Source of the DNA: Prevotella sp. | Lineage (GTDB): Bacteria; Bacteroidota; Bacteroidia; Bacteroidales; Bacteroidaceae | NCBI GenBank assembly: GCA_017442765.1 | Contig: JAFRZC010000021.1 | Location: 1-15,992 of the forward strand | Direction of reading: 5' to 3' | Length of the DNA stretch: 15,992 bases | Shown: piece after piece, positions 1-7,660 of the stretch | Numbering within the stretch: position 1 is the stretch's first letter | Layout of the letters: each line of letters begins with the position of its first letter | Position numbers and translations under genes: made by a program | Notes under the pieces: model-generated | The model's database searches: none | What the model was told of the DNA's origin: nothing | The model's input: only the letters and a program-made list of their open reading frames with translations

Positions 1-1201
1 CAACGGGATAGTCGGTAATGAAGGTGGGCTGGATGAATGAGCCTTCGCAGAACTCACCGAAGAGTTCATCGATGAGCTTTCCCTTGCCCATGGTCTCGTC
101 CACCTCCATGCCTTTCTCCTTACAGAAAGCGCGGATTTCTTCCTCTGTCTTCTTCTCGCAGTCGAAGCCCGTCTTCTCCTTGATGGCGTCGAGGATGGGC
201 AGGCGGCGGAAGGGTGCACGGAACGAGATGACCTTTCCGTCAATCTCCACCTCGGGCTTGCCGTTCACTGCAATGCAGATTTGTTCGAGCATCTTCTCGG
301 TGAACGACATCATCCAGTTGTAGTCCTTATAGCTGACATACAGCTCCATGCAGGTGAACTCAGGGTTGTGGGTCTTGTCCATGCCCTCGTTGCGGAAGTT
401 CTTGCCCATCTCATAGACCCCTTCGAAGCCGCCCACGATAAGGCGCTTCAGGTAGAGCTCCGTGGCGATGCGCATGTACATGTCCTGGTCGAGCGCGTTG
501 AAATGTGTGATAAAAGGACGGGCCGATGCACCTCCGGCGATGGATTGGAGGGTGGGAGTCTCGACTTCGGTGTATCCGGCCTCGTCCAGTATTCTTCTCA
601 TCGTGCGCACAACGACGGCCCGCTTCAGGAAAGTGTCCTTCACACCGTCGTTCACCACGAGGTCCACATAGCGCTGGCGGTAGCGCAGCTCAGGGTCGTC
701 AAACTTGTCATACGCCACGCCGTCCTTGTATTTCACAATCGGCAGCGGCTTCAGCGACTTCGACAGCAGCGTCAGCTCCTTCGCGTGTATGCTGATCTCG
801 CCCGTCTGCGTGCGGAACACATAGCCCCTCACGCCGACGAAGTCGCCGATGTCGAGCAAGCGTTTGAAGACAACATTGTATAAATCTTTGTTCTCGCTGG
901 GGCAAAGGTCGTCCCTCGTGATATACACCTGTATGCGGCCCTTCGAGTCCTGCACCTCGGCGAAGCTTGCCTTGCCCATCACGCGGCGGCTCATCATACG
1001 GCCTGCTATCGTCACCTCGCGCGGCTCCGCATCGTCACCCCCTGTTTGCCACTCTCCACTCTCCACCTTCTCCTTGATTTCCGTAGAAAAAGCATTCGTG
1101 GGATATTCGGCAGCAGGGTAGGGGTCGATACCCAGCTCGCGCAACTGTGCCAGACTCTCCCGTCTGACAATCTCCTGTTCACTCAGTTCTAATATGTTCA
1201 T
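1..1201 (-). CDS. lysS: Lysyl-tRNA synthetase, class II (5' part; gene runs off the window)
   Basis: This enzyme charges tRNA-Lys with lysine in the cytoplasm. About 400 N-terminal residues are visible; the C-terminal end lies beyond position 1. The start MNILELSEQEIVRR follows a well-placed promoter. Next comes the OB-fold anticodon-binding domain (about residues 60-160; GRMMSRRVMGKASFAEVQD, then GRIQVYI). The class II catalytic core follows, with the YRQRYVDL segment, TPTLQSIAGGASARPF, and motif 2 around residues 265-285 (FRNEGMDKTHNPEFT). These match bacterial LysS closely, and the family is unambiguous. One oddity is that residues about 45-50 (VESGEW) are encoded by a heptamer tandem repeat also found elsewhere in the window. 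They fall just before the OB domain, where I expect family members to be shorter. The gene appears to be monocistronic at its 5' end. Confidence 0.97.
   Translation of the reverse strand, partial: MNILELSEQEIVRRESLAQLRELGIDPYPAAEYPTNAFSTEIKEKVESGEWQTGGDDAEPREVTIAGRMMSRRVMGKASFAEVQDSKGRIQVYITRDDLCPSENKDLYNVVFKRLLDIGDFVGVRGYVFRTQTGEISIHAKELTLLSKSLKPLPIVKYKDGVAYDKFDDPELRYRQRYVDLVVNDGVKDTFLKRAVVVRTMRRILDEAGYTEVETPTLQSIAGGASARPFITHFNALDQDMYMRIATELYLKRLIVGGFEGVYEMGKNFRNEGMDKTHNPEFTCMELYVSYKDYNWMMSFTEKMLEQICIAVNGKPEVEIDGKVISFRAPFRRLPILDAIKEKTGFDCEKKTEEEIRAFCKEKGMEVDETMGKGKLIDELFGEFCEGSFIQPTFITDYPV
1049..1067 (-). repeat. Heptamer repeat (GTGGAGA x2 plus partial) inside lysS
   Basis: On the lysS coding strand, two units of GTGGAGA and a GTGG remnant follow the first G of this interval. 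The unit is the same as in the acyltransferase gene at 7669-7699. The lysS frame stays open through it, giving VESGEW, so the tract is tolerated in an essential protein. Confidence 0.7.
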
Positions 1202-1226
1202 AAAACAAACTACAAATAATCAGGTG

Positions 1227-1257
1227 CAAAGTTACGATTAAATGAGCAGAATGCAAA
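1227..1257 (-). promoter_or_regulatory. Bacteroidetes-type promoter of lysS
   Basis: Read on the minus strand there is a TTTG (-33), exactly 19 nt, then TAACTTTG (-7 consensus TAnnTTTG). The -7 box ends 25 nt upstream of the lysS start codon, so the leader is short. Both boxes and the spacing match the Bacteroidetes sigma-ABfr consensus. Confidence 0.8.
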
Positions 1258-1557
1258 ACAAAAACCAGTTTTTCTTTTGCATTCTCGAATGAAAGTAACT
1301 TCGGCAGAGCCAAAGTAAAAAAATCGGGAGAAAAGCCAAATATATTTGTGCTTTTCCGAGATGAAGCCATTTTCGGCAGATTTCCTCAGTTTTACGTTTG
1401 TTAACAGTCCGCAATGAGATTTTAACACCATAATTGAAGAATTTTCAAACAAAAAGCTCGTGGCCGTAAATTCTTCAACCCTGCGCGTGCAGTTGGCAAG
1501 GCCAGTAAATAGAGGTAAAGGGAGAAAGGTGAGAGGCAAGTGTGCAACTTTCGGTTT

Positions 1558-1665
1558 GCGAAACATACATCTCTCACCTCCGAGACATATAGGTTTTACC
1601 TCGCGAAAGACCGTCTTTCGCACTCCGAAAGACCGTGTTTTGGAACGCGAAACATATATCTTTCA
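1558..1665. repeat. GCGAAA/GAAAGAC palindromic repeat cluster
   Basis: A 19-nt sequence GCGAAACATACATCTCTCA (1558-1576) recurs with two changes at 1647-1665. Between the two lie the perfect 9+1+9 palindrome GCGAAAGACCGTCTTTCGC (1603-1621) and the related CGAAAGACCGTGTTTTG (1626-1642). Relatives of the last two occur at 8818-8834, 8862-8876 and 15294-15310, so this is a dispersed family. Confidence 0.65.
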
Positions 1666-1668
1666 GTA

Positions 1669-1699
1669 GTGAAAAGTGAAAAATGAAGAATGAAAAGTG
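1669..1699 (+). repeat. Heptamer tract GTGAAAA/ATGAARA, four units
   Basis: Four consecutive 7-nt units (GTGAAAA, GTGAAAA, ATGAAGA, ATGAAAA) are followed by GTG. Same unit length and copy number as the tracts at 6561, 7669 and 8705. Confidence 0.7.
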
Positions 1700-1798
1700 G
1701 TTTTTAGGATGGTAAAAGGCATTTTCGCGTGCTAGATTGCCGGTAAAAGTCAACAGAATCCATTAACATTTCCCTCTTGGGTTTAAGATATATTAACA

Positions 1799-1872
1799 AA
1801 ATGACAGATTATTCGACATAATGACATAAAGACAAAAAGACATATTAACAGAAGAACAAACTCTTCACTTTT
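1799..1872 (+). repeat. GACA composite repeat, copy 1
   Basis: The plus strand runs AATGACAG, a short AT stretch, CGACATAATGACATAAAGAC, AAAAAGACATATTAACA, GAAGAACAAA, then CTTCACTTTT. The same order of blocks recurs at 8583-8745 on plus and at 6556-6655 on minus. It is not coding. Confidence 0.65.
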
Positions 1873-1887
1873 AAACCGCTATCGTCT

Positions 1888-1995
1888 TAACTCCTTAACT
1901 CTTTTAACTCCTCAACTCCTCAACTCCTAAATAAATATTTGTCTTTTTGTCTTTCTGTCTTTCTGTCTAAAAACCTGTCCTTCTGTTCAAAAAAA
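1888..1995 (-). repeat. GACA composite repeat, copy 2, with octamer tail
   Basis: On the minus strand, GACAGGTTTTTAGACAGAAA is followed by further GACA units and an AT-rich stretch. It ends in a tandem octamer (plus-strand unit AACTCCTC at 1906-1913, 1914-1921 and partial 1922-1928, with degenerate units before). It converges on copy 1, the tails meeting near 1872-1888. Confidence 0.6.
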
Positions 1996-2021
1996 CAGGT
2001 GGCACTTCGAAAAGTGCCACC
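1989..2021 (-). terminator. Rho-independent terminator of the secreted-protein operon
   Basis: Perfect 10-bp arms (1998-2007 and 2012-2021, GGTGGCACTT with its complement) enclose a 4-nt loop. On the minus strand a run of seven Ts (1989-1995) follows shortly after the stem. It sits 8 nt past the stop codon of the 65-aa protein gene, so it ends that operon. Confidence 0.9.
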
Positions 2022-2028
2022 CTGATGC

Positions 2029-2226
2029 TTACTTCCAGAGGTCCTGTTCAAAGTCCTCCTCTCGAATGTCATCATAGTCAAAGTCGGGGTCACCGAACAA
2101 TCTCTTGGCATTTGCGTCCTCTTGGTTTCCAGAGGTTGTATCACCATCGTTAACATCAACAAGCAATTTCATGCCTTTGATGTAAACAAATTCTGTTTCA
2201 GGGCTTATATATACTTTTCTTTTCAT
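2029..2226 (-). CDS. Small acidic protein (65 aa), function unknown
   Basis: I cannot name a function. The N-terminus MKRKVYISPETEFVYIKG resembles the K-x-Y-I-x-P-E start of many small Bacteroidales proteins of unknown role. The C-terminal half is strongly acidic (DPDFDYDDIREEDFEQD). There is no signal peptide, membrane segment or cysteine. It begins 15 nt after the stop codon of the 1366-aa secreted protein, on the same strand, and a strong terminator follows it, so the two are almost certainly co-transcribed. It could be an accessory or regulatory partner of the secreted protein, or a modified-peptide precursor, but nothing in the sequence decides this. That it is a real gene is supported by its position and its family-like N-terminus. 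Confidence 0.75.
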   Translation of the reverse strand: MKRKVYISPETEFVYIKGMKLLVDVNDGDTTSGNQEDANAKRLFGDPDFDYDDIREEDFEQDLWK

Positions 2227-2241
2227 AATCTTTTTCTATGT

Positions 2242-5200
2242 TTATTTGTTAATAAACTTCTTGCCGTTTACGATATAAATGCCCTTGTGCATTTGTTCTT
2301 TCGTGATGCGCATACCCTGCAGCGTGTAGATCTCGGCATTGTCCAATGCACGCTCGCGCTCGGTAGAGATGCGTATGCCCGTCGTCTCGTCTTCTGTGTT
2401 GACGTCAACCTTGGCACTGACATTGCTGTCGTCGGGGAAGATGAAGTAAGCGCGTGTACCCTTCATCTTCGACTCGTCGCCAACCTTCGGGAAGGCCAGC
2501 TTCAGGTTCTGTCCCTTGCCAGTCAGGTAACGATACTGACGACCCGATCCAATGTTCGTGCGGTCGCTCATACCAACGAACTTATAGTCTTTTCCATCGA
2601 CAGTGATTGTCGTTGCGAGAGCCACAGGGTCAACATCCTTCAACTCAACGCCCTCAATGACGGGGTTCTCGATGTTGGCCACTGTCGGATAGACGATGTA
2701 GGCCTTTCCTGCCTCAATCATCACGTCGGTGTCGTTGGCGACGGTCTTCTGCGAGAAGCTTAAGGTTAGATTATCACCGGCAGTAACACCAGAGAAATAT
2801 TCGACATCAGCATTTTCACCGAAGATAGTAGCCACCTGGGCCTTTGTCAGGTCAAACGGCACGCAGAGCGAATACCAGGCATCGTTAGAGAACGTGCGGG
2901 TGAACGTCACATCCTTCGTGCCGTTATAGGTGCTGGCAATCACCGCCTTGTTGTCCTCAGCCTTTTCGTGAAGGATGTAGGTGTCAGAGGAGACCGCTTC
3001 GCCATTTACGTTAACTTCATCAAGCCAGAAACGGTGAGAGCCTGCGCTATAAGCAATAGTAACGTTATCGCCACTACCTGTGATAGGAAGTGTTACGTTT
3101 TTCCATTCTCCAGGAACTGATGCTATCGTAGCAACGGTCAATTCCTGGTTGAATATAATCTCATTTCCTGTGTAAGACCCGCTGAATGTGCCCTTAAACG
3201 TGGCATTGGTCAGTGTGATGGTAGCATTGGTGGTCTCACTGCTACCCTGTGAATCCGTCCATCCGGCAATTTTGAATGAAAGAATTGCGTCGCCGCTGCA
3301 TGAGAATGCAGGAGTTGTAGCACTACCGCCACTGCTATTGCCAACCTTCAAACATTGTTCTCCGCCAGCACAATGGGTTAAAGTCCATGTGGGAGTATCA
3401 AAATACTCATCAGCAGTAGAACCACTTGCACTTGAAGAGTTTCCAAACATCCCGTTGTTACCACCGTTGAATCCATCTCCTACCATTTTATCAAAGGTTT
3501 CACTGAATTTTGTCGGTCCGGAAGTTCTCTGTACTGTATAAGATGCGCTGGCAATTTCGCTGACTGCGCCGTTGCCATCTACGGCAATAGCCTTGATGGT
3601 GATGTCTTGGTTAATCACATGGTCGGTGCCCTTGTTATAGCCGTTGGTAAGGTCGAACGTTGCCGTCGGGTCTGCATTGTTCACGGTGTAATAAATGGTA
3701 GTGCCGACAGGAGCAGTGAAGCTAATCAGCGTGCCCTGAGGAACGGCTCCAGCTGCAGGACTGAAAGTAACGGCCTCAGGTCTGTTGAAGCTTTGCGTCA
3801 CGTTGACCGTTTTAGTCTCTGCGCCTGTATAAGTAAGTGTGAAAGTCGCCGTACGGTTTGCAGCTCCAGTGTTCTCCGTTGCATCGAACGTAATCGACGT
3901 TGCACCAACAGTGACATTAGAAATCCACTCGGCATCGGTCGTTGCTGAGAGCGAAATACCATCAGAAGGATTACTGATTGTATAGGCTATCTCGCCCGAA
4001 GTCTCATTATAAGCGAGATTAACATCTTCTGCATTGATGACAGGAGTGGTATCTGCTTGAACGGTTACATTCTGAGGAAGAACAATCTGCACAGCATTGT
4101 AGCAGCCAATGTTGCCAGTTAGCGTTATTATATCATCGACGGCATATTCTACGCCAGAAATGCCACGCACGACAATAGTGTTCTCTCCTTGGGCAATAGT
4201 TGTGTTCTCACCGTTTATAGCTGTGACAGTAGCATTCTCAATTGTAACAAGCCATCCTTGAAGGGCGTTGTCGTTGGAATAGTCGGTATTTATTTCCGCA
4301 ATTGTTTTTACGGTCGGTGTCACGGTATTACCATTCGAGTTAACAGTAACGGTGGGGGAGGCTATTTCAAGCAAGCCATTGTAAGTGCTCAGCGTACCTT
4401 CAACGGTTACGTCTTCACCGACAGCTAATCCAAGGCTACTATTTTTGTAGATACAGATAGCAGCGGTATTATCTTGAATGTAAACAGTCTTTCCGTCGCT
4501 GCTAACACCTGTTACGATACCACGAGTCTTCACACTTCCTGTTTCCTGTGCGCGAACCTCAGCAATAGTCATTGTCGCATTGGGGTCGGCTGCCTGTGTA
4601 ACCGTAATGGTCTTTGTGGCGGTCTCGTTGGTGTTGTAGGTATAGGTAAGTGTAACGGTTGCTGTGCGCTCCGACATGGTATTATTGGCGGTGGTGGTAA
4701 ATGGAACACTGCTTTCGCCAACCGTACCCAACGTAAGCCATCCGTCCTGAGTCGTGGCAGTCACCACGCCTCCTTCGACGGGATTGTTAACGGTAAAGGC
4801 AATCGAGCCACTTGTAGCATCGTAGGTGATATCTACATTGCTTGCCGAGATGGTGGGGTTGTTGCCCGCTTCCTTATAGAGCTGGATGGCCTGCTGCCCA
4901 CTTCCATAGTAGCGGAAGCGTTTTTGATCGTTGGCGGAATTATATTTCAAAACAGGACCGCCAGATGATGTTATCACTGCGTTGCCAGAGTCGAAAGTTA
5001 TAGTATTTGTATATACCATTGTAGTGCTGGTATTCATACCATTGCCAGTACTGGTTTTGCCAATGTAATACCCTGAAGCACTTTGCAGCGTTTTATTTGT
5101 ACCATCGTAAGTGAAGTAAATATCCTCGTTGGTTTGAATCTGGTTGTTGTTGATGGTGACGCTCTTAGTGTTGTTTGTAGCATCAAGCGTTGTGCGGCTG

Positions 5201-6342
5201 CCATCGAAGGCTACGTTGCCATTTTCATAGACAATGAGATAACGGCCATCGGTGAGGTCGTTAGTTGAGGTAATCTTTTCATAGGTGACTAAAGCCTGGG
5301 CAGCTGTTACATCAATGGTGTAGGAGACAGAGCCTGCGGTATATACATATTCAACCGCCTCCCACGAAGCGGTGATGGTGGCTTGTCCTACAGCTAAACC
5401 TGTCACCTCGCCAGTGGAAGAGTCAACAGAGGCATTGCCGCTGCCACTTGTCACAGAATAAGTCACAGTCAAATCATTTGGCTTCGTGAGTGTATTGGTG
5501 TAAGTATTCCCGACTTGCACGCTTGCGGTATTATTCGTGAAGCTAACTTCCGGAGCTGCGGCAGTAGTATGGACAAAATATGCGGTTACGGTAGCATCAT
5601 CTGTACCCATTGTGAAGGTTGCGGGGTTGGCAGAGGTGTCATCGATAGACGCGCCTGTTCCGCTCACCGTCCAATGGTCAAATTGCCAAGTGGCATTCGC
5701 GGTAGCCTCAATAGTTGCATTGCCATTCTCAGCTACGGTGGTGTTTCCTGTTACAGTTCCTGCTTCAGTAGGATTGACAGCATAATCTACTATGTGGGTG
5801 GTGGTGACACTAGTTTCTTCTACGAGTTTGTATACCTTGATGGCATGAGGGTAGTTGCCGCTGTCTAAATTTGACGAAGCATAGGCTTTATATGCATGAC
5901 TAGATGAAGATGTATAACCAAGGAAACGCCCCCCTGATAGTTGTAGAAGCCATACCCCTGTTGTTGAGTTATACTGAAACTTCCATTCAGCTGCATTGTT
6001 GCTAAGTGAAAGATTTGCAGACTTGCCATTTGAATTATATAGATATTTTTCTGTATTGATATTCTTCATCTTGAAGAAATTTTCAGTATTTGTAGCTTCT
6101 AAAGTCCATACATATGTTTCCGTTCCAGTAAGACTTGTTTCATTGTATGTATTTGTCGTTTGAAGTGCATTTGAATTGATAGTGTTATTCATAACGTATC
6201 CATCTTGCTCAAATACATACATGGAACCGGCCTCAACGCTGGTTACTTGCTCTAATTTGTAGGTGGTGTCAGCAATTACTTCCCCCACATTGCCGAGGAG
6301 TGCAAGCAATGTGATGAATAAAAATTTTGTAAAATGTTTCAT
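2242..6342 (-). CDS. Large modular secreted protein: InlB-type repeat, Big_2, BACON-like x2, OB-fold, chitobiase-like, jelly-roll, sorting tail
   Basis: A 1366-aa surface or secreted protein. Modules, judged by eye: signal peptide 1-24; a beta module 27-173 (ending HAIKVYKL) recurring in divergent form at 354-491 (ending QAIQLYKE); InlB B-repeat-like 180-256 (FDHWTV, TVTAYF); Big_2-like Ig domain 265-346 (STGEVTGLAVGQATITASW); BACON-like domains 495-584 and 766-852, each ending in TVTQ or NVTQ; between them an OB-fold/DUF5689-like region 590-765 (TRGIVTGVSSDGKTVYIQD); chitobiase C-terminal-like domain 856-937 (GTTIYYTVNNADP); choice-of-anchor jelly roll 946-1112 (FSETFD to FWLDEVNV); a Prevotella-type beta domain 1122-1316; and a short tail 1337-1366 (AEIYTLQGMRI to GIYIVNGKKF) like type IX secretion tails. 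No catalytic domain is recognised. Glycan or host-surface binding is an inference. It has its own promoter and is followed by a 65-aa gene. Confidence 0.85.
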   Translation of the reverse strand: MKHFTKFLFITLLALLGNVGEVIADTTYKLEQVTSVEAGSMYVFEQDGYVMNNTINSNALQTTNTYNETSLTGTETYVWTLEATNTENFFKMKNINTEKYLYNSNGKSANLSLSNNAAEWKFQYNSTTGVWLLQLSGGRFLGYTSSSSHAYKAYASSNLDSGNYPHAIKVYKLVEETSVTTTHIVDYAVNPTEAGTVTGNTTVAENGNATIEATANATWQFDHWTVSGTGASIDDTSANPATFTMGTDDATVTAYFVHTTAAAPEVSFTNNTASVQVGNTYTNTLTKPNDLTVTYSVTSGSGNASVDSSTGEVTGLAVGQATITASWEAVEYVYTAGSVSYTIDVTAAQALVTYEKITSTNDLTDGRYLIVYENGNVAFDGSRTTLDATNNTKSVTINNNQIQTNEDIYFTYDGTNKTLQSASGYYIGKTSTGNGMNTSTTMVYTNTITFDSGNAVITSSGGPVLKYNSANDQKRFRYYGSGQQAIQLYKEAGNNPTISASNVDITYDATSGSIAFTVNNPVEGGVVTATTQDGWLTLGTVGESSVPFTTTANNTMSERTATVTLTYTYNTNETATKTITVTQAADPNATMTIAEVRAQETGSVKTRGIVTGVSSDGKTVYIQDNTAAICIYKNSSLGLAVGEDVTVEGTLSTYNGLLEIASPTVTVNSNGNTVTPTVKTIAEINTDYSNDNALQGWLVTIENATVTAINGENTTIAQGENTIVVRGISGVEYAVDDIITLTGNIGCYNAVQIVLPQNVTVQADTTPVINAEDVNLAYNETSGEIAYTISNPSDGISLSATTDAEWISNVTVGATSITFDATENTGAANRTATFTLTYTGAETKTVNVTQSFNRPEAVTFSPAAGAVPQGTLISFTAPVGTTIYYTVNNADPTATFDLTNGYNKGTDHVINQDITIKAIAVDGNGAVSEIASASYTVQRTSGPTKFSETFDKMVGDGFNGGNNGMFGNSSSASGSTADEYFDTPTWTLTHCAGGEQCLKVGNSSGGSATTPAFSCSGDAILSFKIAGWTDSQGSSETTNATITLTNATFKGTFSGSYTGNEIIFNQELTVATIASVPGEWKNVTLPITGSGDNVTIAYSAGSHRFWLDEVNVNGEAVSSDTYILHEKAEDNKAVIASTYNGTKDVTFTRTFSNDAWYSLCVPFDLTKAQVATIFGENADVEYFSGVTAGDNLTLSFSQKTVANDTDVMIEAGKAYIVYPTVANIENPVIEGVELKDVDPVALATTITVDGKDYKFVGMSDRTNIGSGRQYRYLTGKGQNLKLAFPKVGDESKMKGTRAYFIFPDDSNVSAKVDVNTEDETTGIRISTERERALDNAEIYTLQGMRITKEQMHKGIYIVNGKKFINK

Positions 6343-6641
6343 AAGTTTTATTGTTTTTATTTGTTATTTATTTTCAGATGATGCTAACGGGTAATGGTCC
6401 TGATTGAAACAGGGGAGAACGCACATATTAAAAATATGCGGCTGCAAAGGTACGACATTCTTTCAGAATGACAAAATTTTTTGCAGGCAGAATGACGATA
6501 AATTTAAATATAATGATATCGGTCAATTCTTATTCAGACCGAAGGACGTTTTTTTCAGAAGTGATGAGTGATAAGTGATGAGTGAAAAGTTTTTATTCTT
6601 ATGTAAATATGTCTTTTTGTCTCTATGTCGAGAAACACCTG
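6343..6641. other. Intergenic region between PIN gene and secreted-protein operon
   Basis: It contains the promoter at 6445-6475, an AT-rich stretch, and the GACA composite repeat with its heptamer tail. No gene and no clear terminator for the PIN operon are seen. Confidence 0.6.
6445..6475 (-). promoter_or_regulatory. Promoter of the large secreted-protein operon
   Basis: On the minus strand TTTG is followed by exactly 19 nt and TACCTTTG (-7). The predicted leader is about 95 nt. The spacer contains an inverted repeat CATTCT-TTC-AGAATG (6456-6470), a possible operator. A small hairpin (CATATT/AATATG, 6424-6438) lies at the expected transcript 5' end. Confidence 0.8.
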
Positions 6642-6655
6642 TCATTGCCTTTCCC
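6556..6655 (-). repeat. GACA composite repeat, copy 3, with heptamer tail; supplies the PIN stop codon
   Basis: On the minus strand AATGACAG, GTGTTTCTCGACATAGAGAC, AAAAAGACATATTTACATAA and GAATAAAAAC lead into a heptamer tract. On plus this tract reads GTGATGA, GTGATAA, GTGATGA, GTGAAAA at 6561-6588. The TGA stop of the PIN gene is the TGA of the leading AATGACAG block. Confidence 0.65.
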
Positions 6656-7094
6656 CATTGGCGGCGACCGTTGGTTCTGTCGAAAAATCTTTTAGCTTGC
6701 CGAGGAACTCATCCAGGGTGACAAGGTTAAGGTGGGGGAAGGATATGGTATGGAGTACGTTGAAGTGGCTGTCTTCTGATACCAGATAGTCGGCACCGGC
6801 AGCAAAGGCGCAATCAACGAACTTGTTGTCGTCCGGGTCAGCTGTTATCAGTCTCATGCGGAAATGTGGATCCACAAGCTGTACGTTTTTCTGATTGAGG
6901 ATTAGCAGGACAATGTTCTCCGCAATGGTTGGCGAGATTTGCAGCTCCAGAATTTCCTGGTATTCTTCCAGTATCTCGTTCGACACACAAAGCTCATAGC
7001 GCCCCTCAAGGAATGCATCCCATATCGGACGATAAGGGCTTTTTCTTGCGATAATCTGCAAGAGGCAGTTGGTGTCGATGACTATGGGCCGCAT
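6642..7094 (-). CDS. PIN-domain ribonuclease, putative toxin
   Basis: A 150-aa PIN-domain protein of the type called putative toxin component of the PIN_3 family. Such proteins are Mg-dependent endoribonucleases. Visible acidic positions are D7 in VIDTN, E43/E44 in EILEEYQEIL, the cluster DPDDNKFVD (about 86-94) followed by CAFAAGADYLVSEDSHF, and D108. All parts of the usual active site are present, so it looks intact. It starts 9 nt after the stop of the upstream 73-aa gene, the usual antitoxin-toxin order, and shares its promoter. The last codons run into a GACA repeat, so the extreme C-terminus (about TVAANGERQ) may be altered from the ancestral end. The cellular target is unknown. Confidence 0.85.
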   Translation of the reverse strand: MRPIVIDTNCLLQIIARKSPYRPIWDAFLEGRYELCVSNEILEEYQEILELQISPTIAENIVLLILNQKNVQLVDPHFRMRLITADPDDNKFVDCAFAAGADYLVSEDSHFNVLHTISFPHLNLVTLDEFLGKLKDFSTEPTVAANGERQ

Positions 7095-7103
7095 ACGTTT
7101 GGA

Positions 7104-7325
7104 CTATCGGTTATAGGGTGTCCTGAAATGTGAGCCGCGCAGCTCCTGCAGGCGTTGCTCGTTCCACTGACCGCTTTCCCAGAGCTGGTCCATCTCGTCG
7201 TCTATCTGCTTGGCATAGAAGGCTGCCAGCTGGGCTCTTAATTGCTCCAGACCTGTTGCAGACTTGATGTGTGACACCAGATTGAACACGTGTACCTGTG
7301 CCGGACTAAAAGTGATTGCTTCCAT
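7104..7325 (-). CDS. Putative antitoxin partner of the PIN protein (73 aa)
   Basis: A small charged protein with a predicted helical middle (EQLRAQLAAFYAKQIDDEMDQLWESGQW) and a C-terminus ending HFRTPYNR. I recall similar short proteins directly upstream of PIN genes in Bacteroidales; they are typically uncharacterised. It lacks a recognisable helix-turn-helix or ribbon-helix-helix, so DNA binding and autoregulation cannot be claimed. The gene is first in a two-gene operon, 9 nt before the PIN gene, with a perfect promoter 25 nt upstream. The antitoxin role is inferred from size, order and spacing. Confidence 0.75.
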   Translation of the reverse strand: MEAITFSPAQVHVFNLVSHIKSATGLEQLRAQLAAFYAKQIDDEMDQLWESGQWNEQRLQELRGSHFRTPYNR

Positions 7326-7350
7326 CTTAATGATTTTTTCCTAACCGCAG

Positions 7351-7381
7351 CAAAGGTACGGTTTTTCGACTGAATGACAAA
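7351..7381 (-). promoter_or_regulatory. Promoter of the antitoxin-PIN operon
   Basis: On the minus strand TTTG, exactly 19 nt, TACCTTTG. The block around both boxes (CAAAGGTACG and GAATGACAAAATTTT on plus) is shared with the promoter at 6445-6475. Confidence 0.8.
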
Positions 7382-7388
7382 ATTTTGG

Positions 7389-7434
7389 TGTGTGTTTTTG
7401 TCATTATGTCGAAAAACACCTGTCATTCTGTCTG
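7389..7434 (-). repeat. GACA composite repeat, copy 4 (truncated)
   Basis: On the minus strand GACAGAATGACAGGTG, then TTTTTCGACATAATGACA, then AAAAC, starting 2 nt after the acyltransferase stop codon. It lacks the TATTAACA block and any tandem tail. Confidence 0.55.
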
Positions 7435-7660
7435 AATTATAGCTTGATATAGATGTGGCGGCGGTAGAGGATATAGCCGATGAGCCAGCAGACGAGGACG
7501 TAGAACAGGGCGAAGGTGAGCGACTGCAGCTCGGGCATGTCGAAAAGCCAGCGGGCAAAGGTGACGACGACGGAGTTGACTCCGATGTGGCTGAAGGTGA
7601 TGGCGAGCAGGCCGCTGAGCACGAAGAGGGCAAGGGGATTGACACCGAAGACGAGGAAGA

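Larger units (their letters stand above)
1202..2028. other. 827-bp gene-free region filled with short repeats
   Basis: No convincing gene is present: the open frames here lack codon structure and read through repeats. From left to right it holds the lysS promoter, an AT-rich stretch without clear features (about 1260-1550), a GAAAGAC/GCGAAACATA repeat cluster, a heptamer tract, a GACA-type element on plus, a second GACA-type element on minus with an octamer tail, and the terminator of the downstream-facing operon. Confidence 0.7.

Noticed and set aside
281..883. A 200-codon open frame on plus opposite lysS
   Set aside because: Mirrors lysS codons; no independent evidence of coding.
1210..1623. 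A 137-codon open frame on minus upstream of lysS
   Set aside because: It covers the lysS promoter and repeat DNA; the composition does not look coding and no family is recognised.
2122..2763. A 213-codon open frame on plus opposite the secreted-protein operon
   Set aside because: Crosses the junction of two real minus-strand genes and shows no recognisable family.
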